Assembly (NCBI RefSeq): GCF_004217115.1
Contig: NZ_SHKN01000001.1
Span: forward strand, 372,001 to 436,000
DNA: 64,000 nt
Direction of reading: 5' to 3'
DNA from: Ancylomarina subtilis
GTDB lineage: Bacteria > Bacteroidota > Bacteroidia > Bacteroidales > Marinifilaceae
The translations under genes were made by a program, and so were the position numbers. The notes beneath the pieces were generated by a model. That model saw only the letters and a list, made by a program, of their open reading frames with translations. It was not told the origin of the DNA and made no database searches. Each line of letters opens with the position of its first letter. The stretch's first letter is position 1. Shown piece by piece: positions 52,610-61,966 of the stretch.

Positions 52610-55243
52610 ATGACAAGAAATCTACTTAGTATTCTTTTACTCTTCTGCTCATTATGGGGGCATGCACAGCAATTATCAGGGCTTATCAGCAATTCCGAGG
52701 GTAAGCCTATTTCTTTTGCCAACATTTATATCAAGGAACTCGCCACAGGAACCACTTCGAATATCGACGGGGAATACCAGTTGCCTTTGCCTGAGGGAAA
52801 GTGGCATCTTTCTTATCGTTATTTGGGTTATAAAACCAAAGAGGTGATAGTGAATATGTCGAAGAATGATTTGGAGATGAATGTCTCACTTGCTTCACAA
52901 ACCTACCAACTGAAAGAGGTTAAGGTTTTGGCTAGTGGTGAGGATCCTGCTTATTTTGTGATGAGAAAGGCCATAGCCATGGGGGACTATTACAGTAAGC
53001 AGGTGAGTGAATACAGCAATATGGTTTATCTAAAAGGTTCGGGTAAAGTGACCAAGGTGCCGGGCCTTTTTAAAAAGAAGCTGGCCGAGGAGGGCATTAC
53101 AGCCAACAAAACCTTTGTGACAGAGAATATTTCTAAAATCCATTTTCTTTTACCCAATAAGGTTGAGGAAGAAGTGATTTCAATCCGATCTTCGGGTTTG
53201 GATAATGAGGCTAACCCGATGCAATTTATCACAACCAATTTGTATAATACCCGTGATGATGGTTTTATCTCGCCATTGGACAAATCGGCTTTCACGGTTT
53301 ATAAGTTTCGACTGGAATCGGTGTTCGAAGATCAGGGACGGACAATAAACCGGATTAAGATCACGCCAAAGCGAAAAGGGAGGGATTTGTTTAAGGGCTA
53401 TTTGAATATTGCGGAAGATTATTGGAACATTCACTCTGCCGATTTAAAATTGAAACTGCCTATGACTGATGTGCACATGCGTCAAATGTATGCGCCCGTG
53501 AGCGAGGATGTTTGGATGCCCATGAGTTTTGATTTTAGTATTAAGTTTGAGGGAATGGGTTTTGGTATGAACGGGATGTATGTGGCTTCGATTAAGGATT
53601 ATAAAGTGACATTGAATCCAGATTTGGATCATGACTATTTGAAACAAGCGGAGCTTGCCAAAAAACAGGAAGCCGCAGCAGTTGCTGAATTGACTAACCA
53701 AGCTGAATCGAAAGTTTTATCGGTGAAGGAGAAAAAGCGGAAAGATGAGATTCAGAGCTTATTGGATAAAAATGATATGAGCAATGCCGAGATGCGCAAA
53801 CTCTATCGTTTAATGGAAAAAGATAATCAGAAAGAGAAAAAAATAAAGGTGAAGGAGCCTTTGGAAATTAAGATTGAAAAGGTGAAAATGGCTAAGGATG
53901 CCAAAGAGAAAGATTCTTTGTATTGGGCTGAGATGCGTCCGATACCCTTGTCAAGCGATGAAAAAATCAGTTTTATAAAAAAGGATTCCATCAGCCTGAT
54001 TCGAAATAGTCCTGAGTATAAGGATTCAGTCCGTCAGGCCAATCGGAAGTTTAAGTTCAAGCATATACTCTTCGGAAAAACGTATAAGTACAAAGAGAGT
54101 CAGTCCCAATTGTCGACTCCGGGTTTGCTAAGTTTTGATAAGATTTCCTTCAATACGGTGCAGGGGATTACATTTAATGCGCCATTTTCCTATACCAAGA
54201 AGGATACCCTGGGACACTACTTTGATATCAATACCGATTTCACCTATGGGTTCTCAAGAGAACATCTTGATTTTTCAGTGGGAGGCCGATACCGTTACAA
54301 TGGGATGAAGCGGGCCTGGCTTGGTTTTGAAGCCGGAAGTAAAGCGGTTGATTTTAACGGACAAACGGGGATCGATCCCATGCTGAATGCGATGGCTTCG
54401 CTTTATTTTAAGGATAATTACCTGAAGCTTTACGATAAGAATTTTGTGAACATATGGCATCAGACTGATTTAGCCAATGGGTTAAACCTATCCACCAAGC
54501 TGGAATATGCAAATAGAAAACACTTGGTTAACCATTCAAATCTTTCTATAACTAATCCCGATCATAAGTCATATAGTCCAAATATCCCGGAGGGCGTAGC
54601 GACCAATTTAGTTGGAGATAACAAAGCTTTAACTTTTATGGCCAGGTTGGAGTACACGCCACGCCATCGTTATTCAATAGTTAAGGGTACAAAACGAATG
54701 ACTTCATTTCATCAACAACCAACTTTTGCTTTAGCATATCGGATGGGAGTTAAAAATCTTTTGGATTCGGATGCCGATTATGCTTTGTTGCAGGCTTCTG
54801 TCAAACAAGAATTGCCTTTGGGTTTCAACGATTATTTGTCTTACTCTGTTAAAGCCGGGCGTTTTCTGAATAAAAACAAAGTGTTCTTTGCCGACTATCA
54901 TCATTTTAATACCAGTAAACCAACATTGATGTTGGGTGGAGGTTTGAGCACCTTTCGCCTGTTGGATTACTACAAAAACTCAAGTACAAACGATTATGCT
55001 GAGGCACATGTCCAATATACTTCGGATCGGTTTATATTGAAGCGTTTGCCGATTCTTAACAATGCTTTGGCGGTACAGGAAAGGGTGTTTGCCAATTATT
55101 TAACTCAAGCAGGACGGAAGAACTATTGGGAAGTGGGCTATGGTTTGTCGCAGATTTTCTTGTTACTTGATCTCGAAGTGGTTTGGAGTTTTGATGGCAA
55201 TCAACATCAGGACACGGGTCTTAAAATTAAGTTGAATTTTTAA
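52610..55243 (+). CDS. DUF5686 outer-membrane protein with carboxypeptidase-like regulatory domain
   Basis: An 877-residue exported protein with a signal peptide (MTRNLLSILLLFCSLWGHAQ). A CarboxypepD_reg-like beta sandwich (20-100; SGLISNSEGKPISFANIYIK) comes next. A DUF5686 region then ends in a beta-rich C-terminus (about 500-877) that looks like an outer-membrane barrel ending in Phe. A Lys/Glu-rich helical insert lies at about 345-460. The family is common in Bacteroidota and is upregulated with surface glycan or protein uptake functions; its exact role is not known. It is monocistronic with a terminator. Confidence 0.9.
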   Translation: MTRNLLSILLLFCSLWGHAQQLSGLISNSEGKPISFANIYIKELATGTTSNIDGEYQLPLPEGKWHLSYRYLGYKTKEVIVNMSKNDLEMNVSLASQTYQLKEVKVLASGEDPAYFVMRKAIAMGDYYSKQVSEYSNMVYLKGSGKVTKVPGLFKKKLAEEGITANKTFVTENISKIHFLLPNKVEEEVISIRSSGLDNEANPMQFITTNLYNTRDDGFISPLDKSAFTVYKFRLESVFEDQGRTINRIKITPKRKGRDLFKGYLNIAEDYWNIHSADLKLKLPMTDVHMRQMYAPVSEDVWMPMSFDFSIKFEGMGFGMNGMYVASIKDYKVTLNPDLDHDYLKQAELAKKQEAAAVAELTNQAESKVLSVKEKKRKDEIQSLLDKNDMSNAEMRKLYRLMEKDNQKEKKIKVKEPLEIKIEKVKMAKDAKEKDSLYWAEMRPIPLSSDEKISFIKKDSISLIRNSPEYKDSVRQANRKFKFKHILFGKTYKYKESQSQLSTPGLLSFDKISFNTVQGITFNAPFSYTKKDTLGHYFDINTDFTYGFSREHLDFSVGGRYRYNGMKRAWLGFEAGSKAVDFNGQTGIDPMLNAMASLYFKDNYLKLYDKNFVNIWHQTDLANGLNLSTKLEYANRKHLVNHSNLSITNPDHKSYSPNIPEGVATNLVGDNKALTFMARLEYTPRHRYSIVKGTKRMTSFHQQPTFALAYRMGVKNLLDSDADYALLQASVKQELPLGFNDYLSYSVKAGRFLNKNKVFFADYHHFNTSKPTLMLGGGLSTFRLLDYYKNSSTNDYAEAHVQYTSDRFILKRLPILNNALAVQERVFANYLTQAGRKNYWEVGYGLSQIFLLLDLEVVWSFDGNQHQDTGLKIKLNF

Positions 55244-55296
55244 GTTGATTGTATAAGTATATCTATACGTTAGCTGTGTATTTAAAGAAGTATTAG

Positions 55297-55328
55297 AGGC
55301 TTGGACTTTTATAGTCTAAGCCTTTTTA
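55297..55328 (+). terminator. Terminator of the DUF5686 gene
   Basis: AGGCTTGGAC (55297-55306) pairs with GTCTAAGCCT (55314-55323), with one G-T pair, followed by TTTT. Confidence 0.8.
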
Positions 55329-55388
55329 TGATAGAATTTTTTCTCCAAATTGTTGATTTTATAATGCTTCCAGACTGTGTTTTGTGAA

Positions 55389-57263
55389 TTATTTCCTTAA
55401 GTCGTATTCATCGATTAACTCCAGCGTATCAGGATTCTTGACTCTAACATGAATTTTAGAGCCCTCCACATCGATAAGGACAAGAGCATTCTGGGTGGAG
55501 AAATTTCGAACATGCTTCATCCATGGTGTTTTTTCCTGTGCATAATAGGGCGCACCGGCTGCACCGTTGTTGATTTGGTAAAATGTTCTTGACAGTTTCA
55601 CTTTCTCATGATTATAGGTTTCCGGATAGCGATCCATTTCTTCGGTAATGGTCAGCATGTTGTAGTTGTGCTCATCACCCGTAAGTGCGGCTACAGTTTT
55701 TGTGCTTTTATTTACAATGATATCCAGTAGTTTGTCCCTGCGTTCAATAATACCTTCATCGTATGTTTTTCCATTGACCGTAGGTCTCATTCGATTATCT
55801 CCATTATACCACATATCATCCTTTACATGGCCTCCGTTGGGGAAGAAGGGGGTGTGTACTGTCACAAATACATGATCAATGTTTTCGTCTTTCTCTAAAC
55901 GTTTCAAGGTTTTTTCAAGCCATTTCATTTGATTGTCCATGATGTAGGCATGCAGGTTGCCACTGACAATGCTTAAGCCTTGTGGGCTGTACCAGTAGTC
56001 AGAATTCATCACAACCATGGCTACATTGTCGTAAGTGTACCAAAAAACAGATTCCTTATAGGACGGAAAATCATCTTTACTCTTATCGGGATCGTATTTC
56101 GAATTGTCTTCGCTTCGGGGGCCATTCTCAGGCAATACAAAATTATCCTGGAAAAGAGACTCCCCCGAATCATTTGCAAAGGGGAAATGATCGATCAGAT
56201 AATTAAAATCCCTGATGGTATCATGAAAGATGTAGTTGTAGGCTTCATGATTTCCAAATCCCGGTATAAAAGGGATATAATGCCAATAGGCTTCTACTGC
56301 GTGTTTCCAGTTGGCATACTGCAGATTCATGCGTTCTCGGCTCACTTCGTAACCATCGATCAGGTCGCCAGTAAATTGTACAAATTTGGCTCCTTCTGCC
56401 ATACTGAGCGAGGCAATGCGTTTCATAATATAGGCATTGGTGCCAAAAATATCTCGTTCGCCACCACCTTGTCCCGATCGGGAATCACTGCCATAGGCAA
56501 AGGTGAACTTTTTACGACTTCCGGGCGTGGGGGAGGTTTCAAATTTAAAATCGTATTCAAATTCTCCAAGTGTCAACTGATAGTTGTATTGGGTTCCAGC
56601 TTCAAGTCTGTTGATTTCTATTTCGTGTTTTATGCTGGCTTTTTTATCGGTAAATGTTTTGTTGTTTGTTTTTATACTTGCCTTCACCTCTTGAGAAGTA
56701 ACAAAGGAAATAACGCAGCTCTTGTGGGTCAATTTATTTATAAATGGTCCTTCGATGACTGTAGGTACTGCTGTAAATAAAGTGTCTTGATGAATAAACG
56801 CAGCTTTGCCATCATATAGAATAAGGCCTTTGTCAGTCATTATTCTGTAACCCAGTATGCCCTTGCCGGATTTTTCCCAACCAATCATGTCATATCTACC
56901 TGATAGATTACGTGCAATGGGAATGACGGTTTTTCCATTTACGATGGGAGAACTTTCCCTGAAATAAACCGGTTGTGGAAAGCTGCCATCCTTATAATTG
57001 ATAAAACCATAGTAGAGCGTTCCGTTTAGATCGGGAATTTTAAAATCGAATTCCAGTCCTGCTTCTGTTCCTGTTATATTGTTGTAAAAGTCGGAGAAAT
57101 GGAAGTAATCTCCAGCAGCTTGTGCATATATCTTCTGATTGGACATCTGTAGAAAAACGCCATTTTCATCTGATCCTATGTTGGAATAAACTTCCGGAAC
57201 CTCTTGAGCCTTTAGGGGGAATACAAAGAGTAGGCTGCAAGCCCAAGTCAATACTTGTTTCAT
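55389..57263 (-). CDS. Exported metallophosphoesterase, purple acid phosphatase-like
   Basis: A 624-residue protein with a signal peptide (MKQVLTWACSLLFVFPLKAQ). An N-terminal beta domain and an Fn3-like purple-phosphatase domain (about 170-250; GPFINKLTHKSCVISFVTSQ) are followed by a calcineurin-like phosphoesterase. Metal-binding blocks are seen in order: AYGSDSRSG, FTGDLIDG, GFGNHEAYN, VTVHTPFFPNGGH and LTGDEHNY. It should hydrolyse phosphate esters in the periplasm or outside. The substrate is not clear. It is monocistronic. Confidence 0.9.
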   Translation of the reverse strand: MKQVLTWACSLLFVFPLKAQEVPEVYSNIGSDENGVFLQMSNQKIYAQAAGDYFHFSDFYNNITGTEAGLEFDFKIPDLNGTLYYGFINYKDGSFPQPVYFRESSPIVNGKTVIPIARNLSGRYDMIGWEKSGKGILGYRIMTDKGLILYDGKAAFIHQDTLFTAVPTVIEGPFINKLTHKSCVISFVTSQEVKASIKTNNKTFTDKKASIKHEIEINRLEAGTQYNYQLTLGEFEYDFKFETSPTPGSRKKFTFAYGSDSRSGQGGGERDIFGTNAYIMKRIASLSMAEGAKFVQFTGDLIDGYEVSRERMNLQYANWKHAVEAYWHYIPFIPGFGNHEAYNYIFHDTIRDFNYLIDHFPFANDSGESLFQDNFVLPENGPRSEDNSKYDPDKSKDDFPSYKESVFWYTYDNVAMVVMNSDYWYSPQGLSIVSGNLHAYIMDNQMKWLEKTLKRLEKDENIDHVFVTVHTPFFPNGGHVKDDMWYNGDNRMRPTVNGKTYDEGIIERRDKLLDIIVNKSTKTVAALTGDEHNYNMLTITEEMDRYPETYNHEKVKLSRTFYQINNGAAGAPYYAQEKTPWMKHVRNFSTQNALVLIDVEGSKIHVRVKNPDTLELIDEYDLRK

Positions 57264-57430
57264 GGTATCTTATTTTTTTTTTTGGTTTAATGTCTTGATT
57301 TCATTAAAGATACAACATGAAGGGGAGTGATGCAGATTTTTTAGATGAATTTGATGTTAATTCTATTGAAGATGTATGATAAGAAGGGATTCGGCTTTGT
57401 TTTAAATTGTTGAGGTGTGTGTAAAAATAA

Positions 57431-57450
57431 AGGAGCCCCTACGGGCTCCT
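57431..57450 (-). terminator. Terminator of the M16 peptidase gene
   Basis: AGGAGCCC (57431-57438) and GGGCTCCT (57443-57450) form a perfect 8-bp stem. Read on the minus strand, T-rich sequence follows. It lies 25 bp behind the peptidase stop. Confidence 0.8.
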
Positions 57451-57475
57451 TTGCTTTAAATATATAAACAATTAC

Positions 57476-60463
57476 TTACTCTTTAAGGCTGATAACTTTG
57501 CCAAAAAGTTTTGCATTTTCGTTTACTTTTGTTTCGTTACCATACACACAAATAGCATTTTGTGCTAAAATGTCTTCCACCATTTTTTTCATTTCTTTAA
57601 TATCTTCAGGTGTAGTTGACAAAACGGCAGCACGCTCAGTTTTTAACTCTTCGGGTGTTGTTTTCTCGAAGTAATACTGAATCGCACGTTTTCCTCTTTG
57701 TGAAGCTGTCATCGGGCCATCCATACGAGAAATTGTACCAATAATATAACGGGTCATCTCTTTTGCATCGGCATCAAACTTTTCCAAATACTCCGGAGTT
57801 TTGTTATAATTATTGATGGTTTCTGATAAATTCGGATCGCGGTAAGAAGCGAAATAAACATTACCGCTATTCGAAATGCCGGCAAAACCGCCATAAGCAC
57901 CACCAATAACTCGTATCTGCTTTTGTAGCCAGTCGGTTGAAAGCACTTGGTTTAGAACTCTCATTTTACCATTGTATTCGTATCCCAGCTTTTTCAAGTC
58001 ATAACCTTTAACTACATACTGTACCTTTGATGCCGTTTTTAAACCTTCGTTTTTCTTTTTGAAATCGAATTTCCAATTGTTTAAACTAACTGGCTCATCT
58101 TTAAGATTTGAAGTAAGGGTTTTAATGCCTGTAGTGTAAGCCATAAAATCTTTTTCATCACAGGTTACAGAACCAATCGTATTTTTTTTGGTGAAAAGTA
58201 AAGCAGCTGTTTTTTCAAGATTTGCAATAAGCTCGTCGCTTTTAGTATCGAAATTCTCCGATAAATCAGTCACGAAGCGGTAGTAGTCCAAGCCACTTGT
58301 TTTCTCGCTGTACGCACCATATGTTGAGTAATACGAACGAAGGCGAGTCATGGCATAACCTAAACCGTAATTTTTAATGTTAGACTCAACTCTCGATTGG
58401 TGACGGGTAAGCAGTTCTTTCAAACGATCTTTATCGTTTAGTTTTGAATGATTAATGATTTCATTAGCCAATTCAAACATTTTCCCAGCCTTTTCAGCTG
58501 TAGCCTTAGTATAAACGGCAAATTTTGGAATGATCTTATCATCAGAGTGATTTTCAAGGAAAGTGGTTGTGTATGTGCTGAAACCACCTGTTTGAATATT
58601 CAACGCATTATCCAGTTCACCGTAGGTGTAATTTTCTGTATTTAATTTTCCTAAGAATGAAGATAAGAGTTCTGCATAAGGAATAAGCTCCTTAGGCAAT
58701 GTGCGGATATCGAAATACAAGTTGCTATATAGAATATTGTTAGTGAAGGTGTTGTGGTGTAAGACCTCTACGTCAGAAATATTCTTTTTATCGATGTCAA
58801 ACCACTCAATATCACTACTGATATCTGCCAATTCAAGCATTGGGACAGTAGCCATTGCTTCAGGTGTATCCTCTTTTTTCTGGTGTGCAATCAATTCTTT
58901 AGTCTGCTCAATTAGCTTTTCCTTTTCTTCTTCGCTTAAGCCATCTTTAAACGCTTTTAACTCTGCTTTTGTTTCAGCAGTTAATTTCGCTTGTAAACCA
59001 GGTTCAGGCTTTAAAACCATCAATAAGGCATGTGGGTTGTTTACCAGATATTTGGTTGTGGTTGTTTCAAGAATATTTGTAGTCAGTGCTTTTTTAGCTT
59101 CTTCCAAAGGTTTATTATATTCCAGGCCTGGGAATGGATTATCGGCAAACATCCAGCTTTGATAGGATTGTAATAAATACATCATCCCTTTTTGTGGCGT
59201 ATTGCCTTCTTTCATGTTGAATTCCATACGATTCAGAATGCCTTCAACCATGGTTTTATCAAACCCTTTTTCGGCAACGGTTTTCATGGTAGAAAAAACG
59301 ATCTCTTTGAATTTGTCTTTATCCTCAGGGTTCGCATTTTCTACTGTAATGTCGAAAACACCTTGTTTAGCTGAATTGTAATAAGCACTCACGTCTCGTC
59401 CAATTCCAGCTTCTTGTAAAGCCAGGCGTAGAGGAGCTGATTCATGGTTAACCAAAGCATCGGCTAAAACATCGAAGGTTAAGCTTAAAGCAATATCGGT
59501 ACCTTCGCCAGCTACAAAACTCATATTTAAGAATGTTTTATCTTTAGTTGAGGCTCCATCAGCTACAGCATAGGTTTTCTCAGCTTCCTTCATTTTATCA
59601 AATGGCTTTTGCATAGGAATCTCAATTTTCTCATTTGATAAATTGTAGTTCGCCAAGTACTCTTTGTCGATAAACTGTAGCTCCTTGTCTAAATCAGCAT
59701 TACCATATAATAAAATGTAGCTGTTGCCTGGGTGGTAATACTTTTTGTGAAAGTTTACAAAAGCTTCCTGAGTAAGTTGAGGAATCGCTTTAGGGTAACC
59801 TCCTGATGAAACACCATAGGTATTATCCGGGAAAAGGATTTTATTAATCTGGTAACCCAATTCTCTGCCTGGGTTTGAGAAAGCTCCCTTCATTTCGTTA
59901 TAAACCACACCCTTGTACACAACTTCATCGTCCTTGCTTGCCAACTCGTGGTGCCAGCCTTCTTGCTGAAGAATTTTAGGATCGGTAAGAAGATTTGGGT
60001 TAAAAACCGCATCAAGATAAACATGCATCAGGTTGAAATAATCCTTATCGTTCATACTTGCTACCGGAAAGGTGGTGAAATCAGCACCTGTCATGGCATT
60101 CAGAAAGGTATTTAAGGAACCTTTTATCAGAATATCAAAAGGACTTTTTACAGGGAAATTCTTTGAGCCATTCAATACGGAGTGCTCCATGATATGTGGC
60201 GTGCCACAATCGTTTTGAGGGGTTGTTTTAAATGCGATATTAAACAACTTATTCTGATCGTCGGCAGCAATTTTAAGCAATCGAGCCCCGCTTTTGTCAT
60301 GTTTAAACAGCAGGCAGTTGGCATTGACTTCTTCCACAAATTTTTTCTCAACCAGAGTAAATCCATGGTATTTCTCGCCTGATTGAAATTTCTCTTTGGG
60401 GCTACAGGCTGTAAATACAGCGAATACTGCCACAAGAAAGAAATATGCAATGTTTCTTTTCAT
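57476..60463 (-). CDS. M16C metallopeptidase lipoprotein, PreP-like
   Basis: The start at 60463 (MKRNIAYFFLVAVFAVFTAC) gives a lipoprotein signal with Cys20; an open frame continues upstream to 60520 without a signal. The 995-residue enzyme has the inverted zinc motif HxxEH in CGTPHIMEHSVLNGS and the distal Glu in YNEMKGAFSNPGRELG. The second, non-catalytic half follows, as in presequence proteases. PreP-type enzymes degrade small unstructured peptides. Being a lipoprotein, it should face the periplasm, where it could finish peptides released by other peptidases. Confidence 0.93.
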   Translation of the reverse strand: MKRNIAYFFLVAVFAVFTACSPKEKFQSGEKYHGFTLVEKKFVEEVNANCLLFKHDKSGARLLKIAADDQNKLFNIAFKTTPQNDCGTPHIMEHSVLNGSKNFPVKSPFDILIKGSLNTFLNAMTGADFTTFPVASMNDKDYFNLMHVYLDAVFNPNLLTDPKILQQEGWHHELASKDDEVVYKGVVYNEMKGAFSNPGRELGYQINKILFPDNTYGVSSGGYPKAIPQLTQEAFVNFHKKYYHPGNSYILLYGNADLDKELQFIDKEYLANYNLSNEKIEIPMQKPFDKMKEAEKTYAVADGASTKDKTFLNMSFVAGEGTDIALSLTFDVLADALVNHESAPLRLALQEAGIGRDVSAYYNSAKQGVFDITVENANPEDKDKFKEIVFSTMKTVAEKGFDKTMVEGILNRMEFNMKEGNTPQKGMMYLLQSYQSWMFADNPFPGLEYNKPLEEAKKALTTNILETTTTKYLVNNPHALLMVLKPEPGLQAKLTAETKAELKAFKDGLSEEEKEKLIEQTKELIAHQKKEDTPEAMATVPMLELADISSDIEWFDIDKKNISDVEVLHHNTFTNNILYSNLYFDIRTLPKELIPYAELLSSFLGKLNTENYTYGELDNALNIQTGGFSTYTTTFLENHSDDKIIPKFAVYTKATAEKAGKMFELANEIINHSKLNDKDRLKELLTRHQSRVESNIKNYGLGYAMTRLRSYYSTYGAYSEKTSGLDYYRFVTDLSENFDTKSDELIANLEKTAALLFTKKNTIGSVTCDEKDFMAYTTGIKTLTSNLKDEPVSLNNWKFDFKKKNEGLKTASKVQYVVKGYDLKKLGYEYNGKMRVLNQVLSTDWLQKQIRVIGGAYGGFAGISNSGNVYFASYRDPNLSETINNYNKTPEYLEKFDADAKEMTRYIIGTISRMDGPMTASQRGKRAIQYYFEKTTPEELKTERAAVLSTTPEDIKEMKKMVEDILAQNAICVYGNETKVNENAKLFGKVISLKE

Positions 60464-60921
60464 GTTAAATGTTTTAGTGATTGTTATTTTGATTAGTATT
60501 TGAGTTTGTAAAATGTGCAATTTTACAAATTGTAGTAAATATAGTAAAATTCAAATTGGCCTAATCATTGGCTTGTGATGATTTATATGTTAATACATAT
60601 GTTTGTTTAAATAATGCCTGCTAAGACTTGAATTTAAAGCCATTTTTATAATTGTTAAAAAAACATAAGATAAAAATATTTGTTTCATTAAGGAGGGAGT
60701 AAGAAGCATATTGGAATAATCAAAGGTGATTTTTTGCTTTTTTAAATGATGATTGCGGGGGAGTGTATTAAATGGATAAGGAAGCGTTAATTTACAATTT
60801 CATCTTTTGGTTCAATATTTTGATTTTCATTAAAATTTGAACGAAAGTAGGAGGGATTCCGATTTTCTCGATGAATTATGATGGAATGGAAGCAATTTAT
60901 TGAGCGAGCTGTATAGGAAAT
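60464..60921. other. AT-rich intergenic region, no gene seen
   Basis: About 450 bp between two minus-strand genes. It should contain the promoter of the M16C peptidase. TTTTACAAATTGTA near 60520-60534 is a small inverted repeat (TTTACAAATTGTAAA-like). No terminator behind the anti-sigma gene and no small gene is convincing. Confidence 0.45.
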
Positions 60922-61185
60922 TTATACATTTCTCATTTTGATAATAATCCGCTCTTCCAGTTTCTTAAAATCAAGAGAGAGGGCTTTTTTGCTCTTTAAA
61001 TCACGAATGCATTGTTCTATTAATAAACTTTGTTTGTGGTATTGTTTACATTTATTACACACTAGTTTGTGTGTTTTTAGTTGAAGTTTTTCTTTAAGGT
61101 TTAATTTTAAATGTATATCTCTTTCAATAAGTTCGCTTGCCTTAAGACAAGACAGGAAAAACAGGTGTTTTATTTTTGTTATCAT
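60922..61185 (-). CDS. Small soluble zinc-finger anti-sigma-like protein
   Basis: This 87-residue, very basic protein has the anti-sigma zinc motif HxxxCxxC (HKLVCNKCKQYHKQ) and a C-terminal helix. There is no transmembrane segment, so it would be a cytoplasmic anti-sigma factor. It begins 3 bp after the ECF sigma gene, a typical sigma/anti-sigma operon. Its binding to the sigma factor is inferred from context and motif. Confidence 0.75.
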   Translation of the reverse strand: MITKIKHLFFLSCLKASELIERDIHLKLNLKEKLQLKTHKLVCNKCKQYHKQSLLIEQCIRDLKSKKALSLDFKKLEERIIIKMRNV

Positions 61186-61188
61186 TCT

Positions 61189-61740
61189 TTATTTTTTTAG
61201 CCAGTGGGTTTCAATACAATTTCTCAGTTTTAGTTTGGCTCGATGAACGATTTGCCAAAAATGAGTCGTGTTTATTCCCATTTCCTGCCAAATATTCTCA
61301 CCTTTTTTTTCTGATAGATATTTAAGTTTTACACAGGTTTGCCAATTTTCGGGTAAAGTCTCAAGGCATCTTGTAAGAATAAATTGGAATTCTTCATCCT
61401 TAAGAACGTCCTTTTCATTTTGATGCCAAAATTGTGGTTTCTTGTGAGAATACCAGGTCTTCTGTTGATTAAAGAAAATGGGTAGTTCGTTGGTTTGGGG
61501 TAAACCGTTTGAGTTGAGTTTCGTGCGATAAAAATCGATGATTTTAAGGTCTAGTATTGAGAATAACCAGGTTTTGGACGAACTATCCTCTTTAAGCTGG
61601 TCAATTTTTTCTAAAGCGGTCAGAAAGGTTTCTTGCACCAGATCTTCTGCAATATCAGTTCGCAGCGTATTATAAAAGGCCCAAGAGTAGAGGTCCTTAG
61701 TATGAAGATAAACCAGTGTTTCTAAAAACGCTTTGTCCAT
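61189..61740 (-). CDS. ECF-type RNA polymerase sigma factor
   Basis: This 183-residue protein has region 2 (YSWAFYNTLRTDIAEDLVQE, then TFLTALEKIDQL and SSKTWLFSILDLKIIDFYR). Region 4 follows (LETLPENWQTCVKLKYL, then GENIWQEMGINTTHFWQIVH, with RAKLKLRNCI as recognition-helix end). A linker of about 50 residues with NQQKTWYSHKKPQFW lies between them. It probably directs a small regulon and is controlled by the adjacent zinc-finger protein. The signal is unknown. Confidence 0.9.
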   Translation of the reverse strand: MDKAFLETLVYLHTKDLYSWAFYNTLRTDIAEDLVQETFLTALEKIDQLKEDSSSKTWLFSILDLKIIDFYRTKLNSNGLPQTNELPIFFNQQKTWYSHKKPQFWHQNEKDVLKDEEFQFILTRCLETLPENWQTCVKLKYLSEKKGENIWQEMGINTTHFWQIVHRAKLKLRNCIETHWLKK

Positions 61741-61966
61741 GAGTATCGGCTAGATAAACTTTAGTCATTAAAAAATGAGAGTAGCAGTTTTTAGTGTGTG
61801 TAGGTGTACTCTAAGATAAGAATAAAATACCAAAAACTCTTTTATTTTTCATTTTGATTCTATTAGCTTGTTATTTAGGATTATATTCCATTTTTACATC
61901 TGGCTGGATTCATATTTTTATTGTATATTAAGAATCGAAATATGCTATTAACCAAAGCAAATATCT

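Noticed and set aside
55980-56780. Long plus-strand reading frame of 266 codons antisense to the metallophosphoesterase
   Set aside because: It lies wholly inside a gene with clear domain motifs on the other strand, and its translation has no recognisable pattern.
58701-59162. Plus-strand frame of 153 codons antisense to the M16C peptidase
   Set aside because: Shadow of a well-supported gene; low-complexity Ser/Phe-rich translation.
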